Source: CAWALV01 sp963782965 (GTDB lineage: Bacteria; Actinomycetota; Actinomycetes; Acidothermales; Acidothermaceae). Taken from it: 64,000 nucleotides of DNA. A program made the translations under genes and the position numbers. The notes below the pieces were generated by a model. It had not been told where the DNA came from. It made no database searches and saw only the letters and a program-made list of their open reading frames with translations. Positions 40,617 through 50,345 of the stretch are shown here, piece after piece. The stretch is from assembly GCA_963782965.1 (NCBI GenBank), contig CAWALV010000006.1, forward strand, positions 1,054,001-1,118,000. The letters are read 5' to 3'. Each line of letters starts with the position of its first letter. Within the stretch, counting starts at the first letter, position 1.

Positions 40617-43385
40617 CTAGGCGAGGCCGTAGCGCGCGGCCGCGCTCGCGGGGACGTCGTCGGCCACCGCACCGGCTTTCGCGAGGTTGGCGAGCGTGCA
40701 CACCACGATGGAGGCGGCGTCGACGTGGAAGAAGCGGCGCGTGGCGGCGCGCGTGTCGGAGAAACCGAAGCCGTCGGTGCCGAGCGAGGCGTAGCTGTTG
40801 GTGGCCGGTATCCATCGTGAGATCTGATCGGGTACGGCCCGCATGTAGTCACTGACCGCGACGATCGGGCCAGGCCGGTCGGCCAGCGCGCGCGTTACGT
40901 ACGGGACGTGCGGCTCCTCGGCCGGGTGCCACAGGTTGTGGGTTTCGCAGTCGAGTGCCTCGCGGCGGAGCTGGGTCCAGCTCGTCGCCGACCACACGTC
41001 GGCGGCCACGCCCCAGTCTTCGGCGAGCATTCGCTGCGCGTCGATCGCCCACGGCATGGCAACACCCGACGCCAGGATCTGCGCGCGGGGGGCGTCGTCC
41101 GCATCGATGGGCGCGTCGGCGAAGTGGTAGAGGCCGCCGAGGAGTGCGCTGACGTCGAGGCCGTCAGGTTGCGCCGGCTGGAGGATCGGCTCGTTGTAGA
41201 TGGTGATGTAGTAGAAGACGTTCTCACCCTGCGGGTGTTCTTCGGTCTCGGTCACCATGCGCCGCAGTCCGTCGTTCATGATGTGCGCGACCTCGTAGGC
41301 GAACGCCGGGTCGTAGTACACGGCAGCCGGGTTGGTCGACGCGAGCAGCGGTGAGTGCCCGTCGTTGTGCTGAAGGCCCTCGCCGGTCAGCGTGGTCCGG
41401 CCGGCGGTCGCACCGAGGAGGAAGCCCCGGCACATCTGGTCGGCCGCCGCCCACATCTGGTCGCCGGTGCGCTGGAAACCGAACATCGAATAGAACATGT
41501 AGACCGGGATCATGTGCTGGCTGTGCGTTGCATACGCCGAGCCGGCCGCGATGAACGACGCCATCGCGCCGTCCTCGGTGATGCCTTCGTGCAGCAGCTG
41601 GCCTTGCACCGACTCCTTGTACGACAGCAACAACTCGCGGTCGACCGCTTCGTACTGCTGGCCGTGCGGGGAGTAGATCTTCGCCGTGGGGAAGAGGGAG
41701 TCCATGCCGAAGGTACGAGCTTCGTCGGGAATGATCGGCACGATCCGCTCGCCGATCTCGTCTTCCTTCATCAGCTCCTTGAGCAGGCGGACGGCTGCCA
41801 TCGTGGTGGCGACCTTCTGCTTGCCGGAACCGTCGTACATCTCCTTGTAGACCGGGTCGCCGGGCAGCTTGAGCATCTTCGCCCGCACGAGGCGTTCGGG
41901 CAGCGAGCCGCCGAGCGCGCGCCGCCGCTCGAGCATGTACTGCACTTCCTCGGAGTCGGGCCCGGGGTGGTAGTACGGCGGCAGATCCGCGCCGAGTGCT
42001 TCGTCGCTGATCGGCAGGTGCAGCCGGTCGCGGAACTCCTTGAGGTCGGTCTTGGTCAACTTCTTCATCTGGTGCGTGGCGTTGCGGCCCTGGAAGCTGT
42101 TCAGGGTCCAGCCCTTGATCGTGTGCGCGAGGATGACGGTGGGCTGCCCGACGTGGGCGCGCGCGGCGCTGAACGCTGCGTACACCTTGCGGTAGTCGTG
42201 GCCGCCGCGGGAGAGTCGCCGCAGGTCGCCGTCCGTGAGATCGTCGACCATCTTGCGCAGCCGCGGGTCGGTGCCGAAGAAGTGCTCGCGGATGTACTCG
42301 GCCGACTCGACGGAATAGGTCTGCAGCTGGCCGTCAGGAGCGGCGTTCATCTTGTTGACCATCACGCCGTCGACGTCCATGGCGAAGAGGTGGTCCCACT
42401 CGCGGCCCCAGATCACCTTGATGACGTTCCAGCCGGCGCCCCGGAAGTACGACTCGAGCTCCTGGATGATCTTTCCGTTGCCGCGGACCGGTCCGTCGAG
42501 CCGCTGCAGGTTGCAGTTCACGACGAAGGTGAGGTTGTCGAGCTCCTCGCGTGCGGCGACACCGATCGCGCCCAGCGACTCCGGCTCGTCCATCTCGCCG
42601 TCACCAAGGAATGCCCATACGTGCGACGTCGAGGTGTCGGCGATGCCGCGGCTGTGCAGGTAGCGGTTGAACCGGGCCTGATAGATCGAGTTGATCGGGC
42701 CGAGGCCCATCGAGACGGTGGGGAACTCCCAGAAGTTCGGCATCAGCCGCGGGTGCGGATAGCTCGGCAGGCCCTGGCGGGAAATCTCCTGGCGGAAGCC
42801 GTCGAGCTGCGCCTCGCTGAGCCGGCCCTCGAGGAAGGCCCGGGCGTAGATGCCGGGGGAGGCGTGCCCCTGGAAGAACACCTGATCGCCGGACGGCGGG
42901 TTGCCGGCGGCCTCTGTGCTGCCGGCCGGCCGGTTGAACTCGCCGGGGACCCCGTGCTTGCCCCGGAAGAAGTGGTTGAACCCGACCTCGTACAGGCTGG
43001 CGGCGGAGGCGTACGTGGCGATGTGGCCGCCGACGCCGAGCTCGGGGCGGTTGGCCCGCGAGACCATGACGGCGGCGTTCCAGCGCACCGCCCGCCGGAT
43101 CTGCTTCTCGATCCGCTCGTCACCTGGGAACCAGGGCTCCGACTCGGGCGGGATCGAGTTGATGTAGTCGGTGCTGCGCAGCGCCGGCACCCCGACCTGG
43201 TTCTCGCGGGCGTGCTGGAGGAGCCGAAGCATCAGGTAGCGGGCCCGCGTCTTGCCGTGGGCCGCCACGACGCCGTCGAGGGATTCCAGCCACTCGCTGG
43301 TCTCCTCGGGGTCGATGTCGGGCAGCTGGCTCGGCAAGCCGTCACTGATCACCGGGGAGCGTTCACCCGAGCTGGGTAGAGCCAC
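40617..43385 (-). CDS. aceE: Pyruvate dehydrogenase E1 component, homodimeric type
   Basis: 922 residues, full length for AceE. It has the thiamine-diphosphate signature GDGEMDEPESLG with the later NCNLQRLDGPVRGN, and the conserved start ETSEWLESLDGV. It decarboxylates pyruvate and transfers the acetyl group to E2 lipoate. E2 is not in the window. The GTG at 43385 has GAGG upstream. A divergent DUF3052 gene follows, an arrangement I recall from streptomycetes. Confidence 0.97.
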   Translation of the reverse strand: MALPSSGERSPVISDGLPSQLPDIDPEETSEWLESLDGVVAAHGKTRARYLMLRLLQHARENQVGVPALRSTDYINSIPPESEPWFPGDERIEKQIRRAVRWNAAVMVSRANRPELGVGGHIATYASAASLYEVGFNHFFRGKHGVPGEFNRPAGSTEAAGNPPSGDQVFFQGHASPGIYARAFLEGRLSEAQLDGFRQEISRQGLPSYPHPRLMPNFWEFPTVSMGLGPINSIYQARFNRYLHSRGIADTSTSHVWAFLGDGEMDEPESLGAIGVAAREELDNLTFVVNCNLQRLDGPVRGNGKIIQELESYFRGAGWNVIKVIWGREWDHLFAMDVDGVMVNKMNAAPDGQLQTYSVESAEYIREHFFGTDPRLRKMVDDLTDGDLRRLSRGGHDYRKVYAAFSAARAHVGQPTVILAHTIKGWTLNSFQGRNATHQMKKLTKTDLKEFRDRLHLPISDEALGADLPPYYHPGPDSEEVQYMLERRRALGGSLPERLVRAKMLKLPGDPVYKEMYDGSGKQKVATTMAAVRLLKELMKEDEIGERIVPIIPDEARTFGMDSLFPTAKIYSPHGQQYEAVDRELLLSYKESVQGQLLHEGITEDGAMASFIAAGSAYATHSQHMIPVYMFYSMFGFQRTGDQMWAAADQMCRGFLLGATAGRTTLTGEGLQHNDGHSPLLASTNPAAVYYDPAFAYEVAHIMNDGLRRMVTETEEHPQGENVFYYITIYNEPILQPAQPDGLDVSALLGGLYHFADAPIDADDAPRAQILASGVAMPWAIDAQRMLAEDWGVAADVWSATSWTQLRREALDCETHNLWHPAEEPHVPYVTRALADRPGPIVAVSDYMRAVPDQISRWIPATNSYASLGTDGFGFSDTRAATRRFFHVDAASIVVCTLANLAKAGAVADDVPASAAARYGLA

Positions 43386-43574
43386 CTGGAAGCCTCACAC
43401 TCATCTGGCGGACGTCGAAAGAGCAAACAGCAACCGGCGAGCGGCAACCGCTGTGGCGATTGTCTCACCCCCGAGCGGATGCCACTTGCGTCCGGGCCGG
43501 TAGTGCGTTGGACTACATCGACACGATCGAAGAGTGGGGAACCAGCGGAACGTGACAGGAACGGGAGGGCCTTC

Positions 43575-44021
43575 GTGAGCGCGACCGCGGGCCACGCGGA
43601 TGGGCAACAGCAAGACGTCCGGGCCCGGGCCGAACGGTTCGGCTTTGCCGCCGGCCACGTGGTCCAGGAAATCGGCTACGACGACGACAGCGACGAAGGT
43701 CTGCGCCAGGCGATCACGGAGATCATCGGCGGCGAGCTCGTCGGCGAGGACTACGACGACGTCGTCGACGCGGTGTTGTTGTGGTGGCGGGACGGCGACG
43801 GCGACCTCGTCGACGCACTCGTCGACGCACTCACACCGCTGGCCGACGGAGGCACCATTTGGCTGCTGTCGCCCAAGGCGGGCCGCTCCGGCCACGTCGA
43901 ACCCAGCGACATCACCGAAGCGGCGCCCACCGCGGGACTCAGCCAGACGAGCACGATCAGCGCAGGTCGCGAGTGGTCGGGTGCCCGGCTGGTCGCGCCG
44001 CGCAGCGCCCGCCGCCGTTGA
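43575..44021 (+). CDS. DUF3052 family protein
   Basis: 148 residues. GGGAGGG precedes GTG 43575. It includes FGFAAGHVVQEIGYDDDSDE and WLLSPKAGRSGHVEPSDI, typical of this actinobacterial family, which is acidic and of unknown function. It lies divergent from aceE and overlaps the next gene by four bases (TTGA), so the two are co-translated. Confidence 0.85.
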   Translation: MSATAGHADGQQQDVRARAERFGFAAGHVVQEIGYDDDSDEGLRQAITEIIGGELVGEDYDDVVDAVLLWWRDGDGDLVDALVDALTPLADGGTIWLLSPKAGRSGHVEPSDITEAAPTAGLSQTSTISAGREWSGARLVAPRSARRR

Positions 44022-44515
44022 ACGGTCCACCCGAGCAGTCCGGTCTACCCGGTCTCGAGTGGGGCCTGCCCGCGCCCGATTTCGAGCTCGTCGACCAGCA
44101 CGGGACACCCGTGCGGCTGTCTGCGTTCCGGGGCCGGCGCGCCGTCGTCCTGGTCTTCTATCCGTGGTCGTTCTCCGGCATCTGCACCGGGGAGCTGTGT
44201 GCGCTGCGTGACGACATCGGCTCGTTCCAGAACGAGCACGCGCAGGTCTTGGCGGTGTCGGTCGACTCGAAGTTCGTGCAGCGGGTCTTCGCAGACCACG
44301 AGGGCCTGGAGTTCCCGGTGCTCGCCGACTTCTGGCCGCACGGGGAGGTCGCTCGCCGCTACGGGGTCTTCGACGAGGGTGCCGGTGCCGCGTTGCGGGG
44401 CACCTTCGTCATCGACAAGGAAGGCATCTTGCGTTGGTCGGTGGTGAACGGGATCGGCCAGCCGCGCGACCCCGCTCAGTACCGGGTGGCGCTCGATAAG
44501 CTGACCGACGCTTGA
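44018..44515 (+). CDS. Peroxiredoxin, AhpE/BCP-like
   Basis: 165 residues starting at TTG 44018 and overlapping the previous stop. The peroxidatic cysteine is in GICTGELC, with a second cysteine four residues later; LPAPDFELVDQHGTPVRLS is the normal N-terminus. It reduces hydrogen peroxide or alkyl peroxides in the cytoplasm. Two bases separate its stop from a tRNA-Val gene. Confidence 0.92.
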   Translation: MNGPPEQSGLPGLEWGLPAPDFELVDQHGTPVRLSAFRGRRAVVLVFYPWSFSGICTGELCALRDDIGSFQNEHAQVLAVSVDSKFVQRVFADHEGLEFPVLADFWPHGEVARRYGVFDEGAGAALRGTFVIDKEGILRWSVVNGIGQPRDPAQYRVALDKLTDA

Positions 44516-44516
44516 C

Positions 44517-44588
44517 GGGCCCGTAGCTCAGCGGAAGAGCACCCGGCTTACAACCGGGGGGTCACAGGTTCGAAACCTGTCGGGCCCA
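44517..44588 (+). tRNA. tRNA-Val (anticodon TAC)
   Basis: Acceptor GGGCCCG pairs with CGGGCCC. D arm GCTC/GAGC, anticodon stem CCCGG/CCGGG around loop CTTACAA (anticodon TAC), and T arm ACAGG/CCTGT. CCA is not encoded. Confidence 0.95.
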
Positions 44589-44676
44589 CCTGCTGCAACC
44601 TCACGAGCCGTTGGGGCGTTCTCGGAGTGCCGGCGTCCGACACGTTCACCCCGGGCCGGACGCCGGCACCCGACGC

Positions 44677-45231
44677 TCAGGCGAACTGGTCGACGAGCTC
44701 GGAGCAGAACGCCTTCAGGTCATCCGGCCGCCGGCTCGACACGATCACTCCGGGGCCGCCGGGGCAGACCTTGACCTCCTCGTCGACCCAGGTGGCGCCG
44801 GCGTTGCGCAGGTCGGTCTGCAGGCTGGGCCAAGAGGTCAGCGTGCGCCCGCGCACGACGTCCGCCTCGATCAGCGTCCAGGGGCCGTGGCAGATCACCG
44901 CGATGGGCTTGCCGCTGGTCGCGAAGCCCTTCGCGAACGCGACTGCGGCGCTGTTGGTCCGCAGCTGGTCGGGGTTGGCCACGCCGCCCGGCAGCACGAG
45001 CGCGTCGTAGGCGTCGACCTTGGCCTTCGACACCGGCTCGTCGACGCGGAAGGTGTCGCCCTTGTCGAGGTGGTTGAAAGCCTGCACTTCGCCGGGCTCG
45101 ACGGAGATCAACTTGGGCGTTCCGCCGGCGTCCTGCACCGCCTTCCACGGTTCAGTCAGCTCGACCTGCTCGACGCCCTCGGCGGCGACGAGGAACGCGA
45201 CCGTCTTACCTTGCAGGGTCTTGCCAGCCAT
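44677..45231 (-). CDS. DJ-1/PfpI family class I glutamine amidotransferase-like protein
   Basis: 184 residues; AAGGAG precedes ATG 45231. It has the nucleophile cysteine in VICHGPW, ALVLPGGVANPDQLR and the NAGATWVDEEV strand, as in PfpI-type stress proteins. Homologues act as deglycases or general stress proteins of the general YfkM type; protease activity is doubtful. It is transcribed alone. Confidence 0.92.
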   Translation of the reverse strand: MAGKTLQGKTVAFLVAAEGVEQVELTEPWKAVQDAGGTPKLISVEPGEVQAFNHLDKGDTFRVDEPVSKAKVDAYDALVLPGGVANPDQLRTNSAAVAFAKGFATSGKPIAVICHGPWTLIEADVVRGRTLTSWPSLQTDLRNAGATWVDEEVKVCPGGPGVIVSSRRPDDLKAFCSELVDQFA

Positions 45232-45328
45232 GGTTCTCCTTCGTGGTTGGGTACCTCGGGAGGATTCCCGGTGCATCTGATCGGGACACCCCTTGGCCTG
45301 CGGGCGGCAGCGGGGGCACGATGAGACC

Positions 45329-45808
45329 GTGACCAATACCGGGATGGTCGGAATCGGTCGTCAATCGGCGGCCCTGGAGGTCTCGTTCGCACCGCGGCTG
45401 ATCGACGTCCGCAGCGAGCTGCGGTTGGAGGCCCCGCGCAGGCGGGTCTTCGACGCGTTGTTGCACCTGTCGGCGTGGTGGCCACACCGGGTCCGGCGCG
45501 GGACGGCGATCGTGCTGGAGCCCCGAGTCGGCGGTCGGTTCTTCGAGAATTGCGACGACGGGTGCGGGCTGCTGCTCGGCCATGTCTCACGGCTGGTGAT
45601 GCCGGACGAGTTCGCGATCGAGGGGTCGCTCGGCATCGACGGCCCGGTGACCGCGCTGTGGAGCGTGCGGCTCGATGCGGGTGGCCCGCACACGCTGCTG
45701 CACGGTCGGCTGCGGGCGTTCGGGGCGATGGAGGAGCAGGCGCGAGACGATACGGTCGCGACATGGGACGCGACCTACGCCGCGCTTGCGCACTACCTCG
45801 ACGCGTGA
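45329..45808 (+). CDS. SRPBCC (START/AHSA1-like) protein
   Basis: About 159 residues from GTG 45329 (ATG 45344 also possible). The fold is indicated by EAPRRRVFDALLHLSAWWPHR, EPRVGGRFFENCDDG, and a final VATWDATYAALAHYLDA helix. Members bind hydrophobic ligands. Nothing more precise can be said. It is followed 15 bp later by the Nif3 gene. Confidence 0.8.
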   Translation: MTNTGMVGIGRQSAALEVSFAPRLIDVRSELRLEAPRRRVFDALLHLSAWWPHRVRRGTAIVLEPRVGGRFFENCDDGCGLLLGHVSRLVMPDEFAIEGSLGIDGPVTALWSVRLDAGGPHTLLHGRLRAFGAMEEQARDDTVATWDATYAALAHYLDA

Positions 45809-45823
45809 AGCAGGCGAGCCGGC

Positions 45824-47017
45824 GTGGCTGACGCGCAGCCGCGCGATGCCGTCTCGCTGCGTGATGTCGTCGACGTGCTGGACGCCGCGTACCCGCCGCA
45901 CCTGGCCGCCTCATGGGACGCCGTCGGGCTGGTGTGTGGCGACCCCGATGCCCCGATCCGCCGGGTGCTGTTCGCCGTCGACCCGGTCGAGGTCGTGGTC
46001 GACGAAGCGATCCGCGGCAACGTCGATCTGCTCGTTTGCCATCACCCGCTGTTCCTGCGCGGCACGTCGTCGGTTGCGGCGACGACCGCGAAGGGCCGGG
46101 TCGTGCACCGGCTGATCAGCGCCGGGATCGGGTTGCACGTCGCGCACACCAACGCCGATCACGCCGACCCCGGGGTGTCGGATGCGCTGGCGAATGCGTT
46201 GGGGCTGCTCGACGTCCGGCCGCTCGACCCGCTGCCCGCTGCTGCGCTGGACAAGGTGGTGACGTTCGTTCCGGTGGCCGATTCGGAGAAGGTCCTCGAT
46301 GCGCTGGCCGCGGCCGGCGCGGGCGCCATCGGTGACTACTCCAGATGTGCCTGGACGGCGACGGGCACCGGCACGTTCCTCCCGCACCAGGGCGCGACGC
46401 CGGCGATCGGGGAGGTCGGGCGGGTCGAGACGGTCGAGGAACGCCGGATCGAGATGGTCTTGCCGCGCGGCCGCCGCTCGGCGGTGCTTGCCGCGTTGCT
46501 CGCTGCACATCCGTACGAGGAGCCGGCGTACGACGTCTTCGAACTCGCCGAGCTGCCCGGTAGGGAAGGCACCGGCCGAGTGGGAGTGCTCGCCGAGCCG
46601 ACGCCGCTCGGCGATTTCGCGGCACGGGTCGGCAATGCCCTGCCGGCGACCGGGGCGGGTGGCCGGGTGGCAGGTGAGCCGGGGCGCGTCGTTCGGACCG
46701 TCGCGGTGTGCGGGGGTGCGGGCGACGCCTTCCTGCCGCAGGTCCGCAGCTGTGGCGCCGAGGTGTACGTGACGTCCGACCTGCGCCATCACCCCGCCTC
46801 CGAGCACCTCGCCGAGGGCGGCTGCGCGCTCATCGACATGCCGCATTGGGCGACGGAGTGGCCGTGGCTGCCGGTGGCGGCGGGCCGCCTGTCCGCCGAC
46901 CTCGCAGCACTCGGCACTACGGTGGTGGCCGAAGTTTCCGTCGTCCCGACCGACTCATGGACTGGTCGTGTCGGGCGGCCAAGCGTCGAAGAAGCACCGC
47001 GAGAGGACCAACGCTGA
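45824..47017 (+). CDS. Nif3-like dinuclear metal centre hexameric protein
   Basis: 397 residues with the metal-binding motifs LLVCHHPLFLRG, HVAHTNADHADPGVS near the N-terminus and HHPASEHLAEGGCALIDMPHWATEW near the C-terminus. The insert domain between these halves (about residues 125-290) is present, making it the long family form. Its function is not established. It starts a three-gene set with the zinc-ribbon and RNase H genes, as in mycobacteria (Rv2230c-Rv2228c). Confidence 0.92.
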   Translation: MADAQPRDAVSLRDVVDVLDAAYPPHLAASWDAVGLVCGDPDAPIRRVLFAVDPVEVVVDEAIRGNVDLLVCHHPLFLRGTSSVAATTAKGRVVHRLISAGIGLHVAHTNADHADPGVSDALANALGLLDVRPLDPLPAAALDKVVTFVPVADSEKVLDALAAAGAGAIGDYSRCAWTATGTGTFLPHQGATPAIGEVGRVETVEERRIEMVLPRGRRSAVLAALLAAHPYEEPAYDVFELAELPGREGTGRVGVLAEPTPLGDFAARVGNALPATGAGGRVAGEPGRVVRTVAVCGGAGDAFLPQVRSCGAEVYVTSDLRHHPASEHLAEGGCALIDMPHWATEWPWLPVAAGRLSADLAALGTTVVAEVSVVPTDSWTGRVGRPSVEEAPREDQR

Positions 47018-47757
47018 ACGCCGATCCCGCCAGCCAAGCAGGCCTGCTCGACCTCCAGGCGCTCGACGCCGCGCTCGACCGTCTGGTGCACCGGCGTCGG
47101 ACCCTGCCCGAACTCGCGACGGTTGCCGAGTTGGAAGCGAGACTGAGCGGGCTCAACGACGGACTCGTCGTCGCACGCACGCTCGACTCCGACCTCTCCC
47201 GCGAGCAGACGAAGGCAGAGGCCGACGTCGACCAGGTGCGGGCGCGCGCCGATCGCGACCAGCAACGCCTCGACGCCGGCCAGGTCAGCTCGCCGCGGGA
47301 GTTGGAGAACCTGCAATCGGAGATCGCGTCGCTGGGCAAGCGCCGCTCCGAACTCGAAGACATCGTGCTCGGCGTGATGGAACGGCGCGAGGTCGCTCAA
47401 ACCGATGCCGCCTCGCTGGCGACCGAGATCGAGAAGGTCGGCGACGAGCTGGCGACCGCGGTCGCGCGGCGCGACGAGCTGCTGGCCGAGATCGACGCCG
47501 AGGCGGCGTCGGCGTCGGCTGCTCGAGCCGAACTCGCCCCGCAGCTGCCTGCCGATCTGTTGGCGCTCTACGAGCGCGTGCGGTCGGCGTCGGGCGGCGT
47601 CGGTGCTGCCGCGCTGCACCGCGGCCGTTGCGAAGGTTGCCACCTTGCGCTCAACCCGGCCGAGCTGGGCCGCTTCCACAACGCGCCGGACGACGAGGTG
47701 TTGCGCTGCGAGGAGTGCGGCCGCATCCTGGTGCGCACGCCGGAATCCGGGCTGTGA
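47014..47757 (+). CDS. Coiled-coil protein with a C4 zinc ribbon (CT398-like)
   Basis: About 247 residues: a long coiled coil (roughly residues 20-180) and a C-terminal zinc ribbon with two cysteine pairs (GRCEGCHLALNPAE, LRCEECGRILV). The start appears to be CTG 47014, overlapping the Nif3 stop (CTGA), since the family sequence begins NADPASQAGLLDLQALD there. An in-frame ATG at 46957 would add 19 unconserved residues. It is found between Nif3 and RNase H-CobC in mycobacteria and others. Confidence 0.85.
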   Translation: MNADPASQAGLLDLQALDAALDRLVHRRRTLPELATVAELEARLSGLNDGLVVARTLDSDLSREQTKAEADVDQVRARADRDQQRLDAGQVSSPRELENLQSEIASLGKRRSELEDIVLGVMERREVAQTDAASLATEIEKVGDELATAVARRDELLAEIDAEAASASAARAELAPQLPADLLALYERVRSASGGVGAAALHRGRCEGCHLALNPAELGRFHNAPDDEVLRCEECGRILVRTPESGL

Positions 47758-48914
47758 CGGCTGCGCCGGGCCGACGGTTCATCGTCGAAGCCGACGGTGG
47801 GTCGCGCGGCAACCCGGGGCCGGCCGGCTACGGCGCGGTCGTGCGCGACGCGTCGACGCACGAGGTGCTGGTCGAACGCGCGGAGTCTCTCGGTGTCGCG
47901 ACGAACAACTTCGCCGAGTATCACGGGTTGCTCGCCGGGCTGCGTGCCGCTCGAGAACTCGACCCGCACGCCTGGGTAGAGGCGCGCCTCGATTCGCGGC
48001 TGGTCGTCGAGCAGATGTCCGGGCGCTGGCAGGTCAAGCACCCCGACCTCAGGCCGCTCGTTCGGGAGGCCGCGTCGGTGGCCGCCTCGTTCGGGCCCGG
48101 GCATGTCACTTACCAGTGGGTGCCTCGCGAGCAGAACAAGCACGCCGACCGGTTGGCGAACGAGGCGATGGACGCCGCCGGCTCGCGCGCCGCCGGCAAC
48201 CCGCGGCGTCCGACGTCGTCCCGACCGGCTGCTCCGGCTGCTCCGGCTGCTCAGGTCGCCACCCAGGCCGGGAACCGGATCGTCGGCTGGATGCCTACCA
48301 CGACCGCAACGACACTGCTCGTCGTCCGGCACGGTGTCACTGCGTTCACGCTGGAGAAGCGATTCTCGGGGACAGGTGACCCGCCGCTCGTCGAGCAGGG
48401 CCGGCTGCAGGCCAAGCTCATCGCGGAACGGCTGGTAGCGCGGGGCGGTGTCGATCTGGTCGTGTCGTCGCCGCTGGCTCGATGTCGAGAGACGGCGGCG
48501 ACCATCGCGGGAGCCTTGCACGCCGAGCTGACCGTGGAGGACGACCTGCGCGAGGTCGACTTCGGCGTCTGGGAAGGCCTGACGTTCGCCACGGTCGAGG
48601 AGCGGTGGTCGCGCGAGCTGGCGTTGTGGTTGGGCGACACCGCAATCTCACCGCCCGACGGCGAGAGCTACGAAGAGCTACGGCTGCGGGTGGTCGCTGC
48701 TCAACAGCGGTTGGTGAACCGCCATCGAGGTCGGACGCTTTGTGTCGTCACCCATTCGCGGGCGACCGCGATGCTCGTCGCTGCCGCTCTCGACGCGGCG
48801 ACTGCTGCGATCTACCGCTTGCACGTCGATCCGGTGAGCGTGACCGAGCTCGACTACTACGACGACGGGCCGGCCGTGCTGCGCACGTTCAACGACACGT
48901 CCCACCTGCGATAG
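47754..48914 (+). CDS. Bifunctional ribonuclease HI / acid phosphatase (RNase H-CobC)
   Basis: 386 residues from GTG 47754 (GTGA overlap). The N-terminal RNase H domain has VEADGGSRGNPGPAGYG, NFAEYHGLL and DSRLVVEQM. After an Ala/Pro-rich linker comes a histidine phosphatase (CobC/alpha-ribazole phosphatase) domain with LLVVRHGVT, SSPLARCRET and VVTHSRAT. It removes RNA from RNA/DNA hybrids, and the second domain is linked to cobalamin synthesis in relatives. It ends a three-gene operon. Confidence 0.94.
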   Translation: MTAAPGRRFIVEADGGSRGNPGPAGYGAVVRDASTHEVLVERAESLGVATNNFAEYHGLLAGLRAARELDPHAWVEARLDSRLVVEQMSGRWQVKHPDLRPLVREAASVAASFGPGHVTYQWVPREQNKHADRLANEAMDAAGSRAAGNPRRPTSSRPAAPAAPAAQVATQAGNRIVGWMPTTTATTLLVVRHGVTAFTLEKRFSGTGDPPLVEQGRLQAKLIAERLVARGGVDLVVSSPLARCRETAATIAGALHAELTVEDDLREVDFGVWEGLTFATVEERWSRELALWLGDTAISPPDGESYEELRLRVVAAQQRLVNRHRGRTLCVVTHSRATAMLVAAALDAATAAIYRLHVDPVSVTELDYYDDGPAVLRTFNDTSHLR

Positions 48915-49004
48915 TCGTCGCGTCTACCCTTTGATAGTCGTCGGCCAACAGAGCGGTCGCTCGTTCCGGCAGTTTTGTCAGTGGGGCTCGGTAGTTTCCC
49001 GCGC

Positions 49005-50345
49005 ATGACAAGTACGGTGATGGAGTCGCTCGGCGGCGCTGCGTGCGACGCTCCGGTCGGCTTTCCCGTCGATCCCGAGCTCGCCGACGACGCGCGTCTC
49101 GTCGAGATGCTGCACGACGTCGAGCCCGGTCCGTTGCTCGTCATGATGCTTCGTTCGATCAACCTCTCGGCGTTGGATCCCGACGCGCGAATCGATGTCG
49201 TCGCGGCGTGGGAGCGACACCAGGCCTGGGCAGCAGCGCAGGCGCAAGTCGCATTGGCATCTCTCGTGCAAGACGTTGCGACCACCAGTTCCTATGCCGC
49301 CGATGAGGCGGAGTGGCGCGCGCAGCTGGTAGCGGCCGAGCTGCGCTGGTCTCCCGGCGGCGCTTCACACAAGCTTGACGTTGCGGCCCGCCTGGTGAAC
49401 GACCTGCCCGCCACGCAGGAGTTGCTGGCGCAGGGGGCGATCAGCCTGCGGCACGCGACCGCGCTCGCGGAGGCCGTCGAGGAGTTGAGCGCCGACGAAG
49501 CGGCGGCAGTCGAAGCCGCAGTTCTCGACGCTGCGACGAAGCAGACCGTCGCCCAATTCATCCGGACGGCGAAGGCGGCGGCCCTCGCCGCTGCCCCGGA
49601 ACTGGCGGCGGAGAACTACGCCAACGCCGCGCAGGAGCGGGCGGTGCGGCGGTACCCCCGCCCCAACGGAATGGCGGCGATCTTCGCGACCATGCCCGCG
49701 GCCGACGCCGAAACGGTCTTCCTCGCCCTCGACGCGCAAGCGCAGGCTGCCGCGGGTCGTGATCCGCAGGACGAGACGCCGATCGCGGCTCGCCGCGCCG
49801 ATGCGCTGCTCGACTGGGCGCAAGATGCGCTCGCGCAGCCCGACCTGCCGCGCAAGCAAGGTCGCCGGGTCGAGGTACAGGTCGTCATCGACTTGCCGAC
49901 GCTGCTCGGTCTCGCCGACAACCCGGCCGAACTCATCGGCTACGGCCCCATTCCTTCCGAGGCGGCCGTCGAACTCGCCGCCGACCCGAAGGCTCGCTGG
50001 CGGCGGCTGGTCGTCGAGCCGGTCACCGGTCATCTCCTCGACTACGGCACGACGATTTACCGGCCTCCCCAGGGGTTACGCGACTACCTCGTCGCCCGAG
50101 ATCGAAGTTGTCGCTTCCCCGGTTGCCGTCGGCGAGCTGACCTGTGCGACATCGACCACGTGTGCCCGGCCGGCCAACCCGGTGGCCGGACAGCCTCGTG
50201 CAACTGCTGCACGCTCTGCCGCAAGCACCATCGGCTGAAGACCCATGGCAAGTGGCAGCTCGAGATCGGTGCCGACAGCAGCGTTTTGTGGACCGCACCG
50301 AACGGCCGCCGTTTTTGGGTAGCGGGCAACCGCCAGCTCTCCTAG
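49005..50345 (+). CDS. DUF222 domain HNH endonuclease
   Basis: 446 residues from ATG 49005 (TTG 48975 upstream is possible). A helical DUF222 domain (about residues 30-310) is followed by an HNH domain with CRFPGCRRRADLCDIDHV, CRKHHRLKTHG. This domain pair is the actinobacterial 13E12-repeat type, present in many copies in some genomes and sometimes mobile. Its nuclease target is unknown. There are no terminal repeats or transposase nearby. Confidence 0.9.
   Translation: MTSTVMESLGGAACDAPVGFPVDPELADDARLVEMLHDVEPGPLLVMMLRSINLSALDPDARIDVVAAWERHQAWAAAQAQVALASLVQDVATTSSYAADEAEWRAQLVAAELRWSPGGASHKLDVAARLVNDLPATQELLAQGAISLRHATALAEAVEELSADEAAAVEAAVLDAATKQTVAQFIRTAKAAALAAAPELAAENYANAAQERAVRRYPRPNGMAAIFATMPAADAETVFLALDAQAQAAAGRDPQDETPIAARRADALLDWAQDALAQPDLPRKQGRRVEVQVVIDLPTLLGLADNPAELIGYGPIPSEAAVELAADPKARWRRLVVEPVTGHLLDYGTTIYRPPQGLRDYLVARDRSCRFPGCRRRADLCDIDHVCPAGQPGGRTASCNCCTLCRKHHRLKTHGKWQLEIGADSSVLWTAPNGRRFWVAGNRQLS

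Noticed and set aside
46968..47753. A longer N-terminal form of RNase H-CobC
   Set aside because: The upstream part is a shadow of the zinc-ribbon gene. GTG 47754 overlaps the preceding stop and starts the RNase H domain directly.
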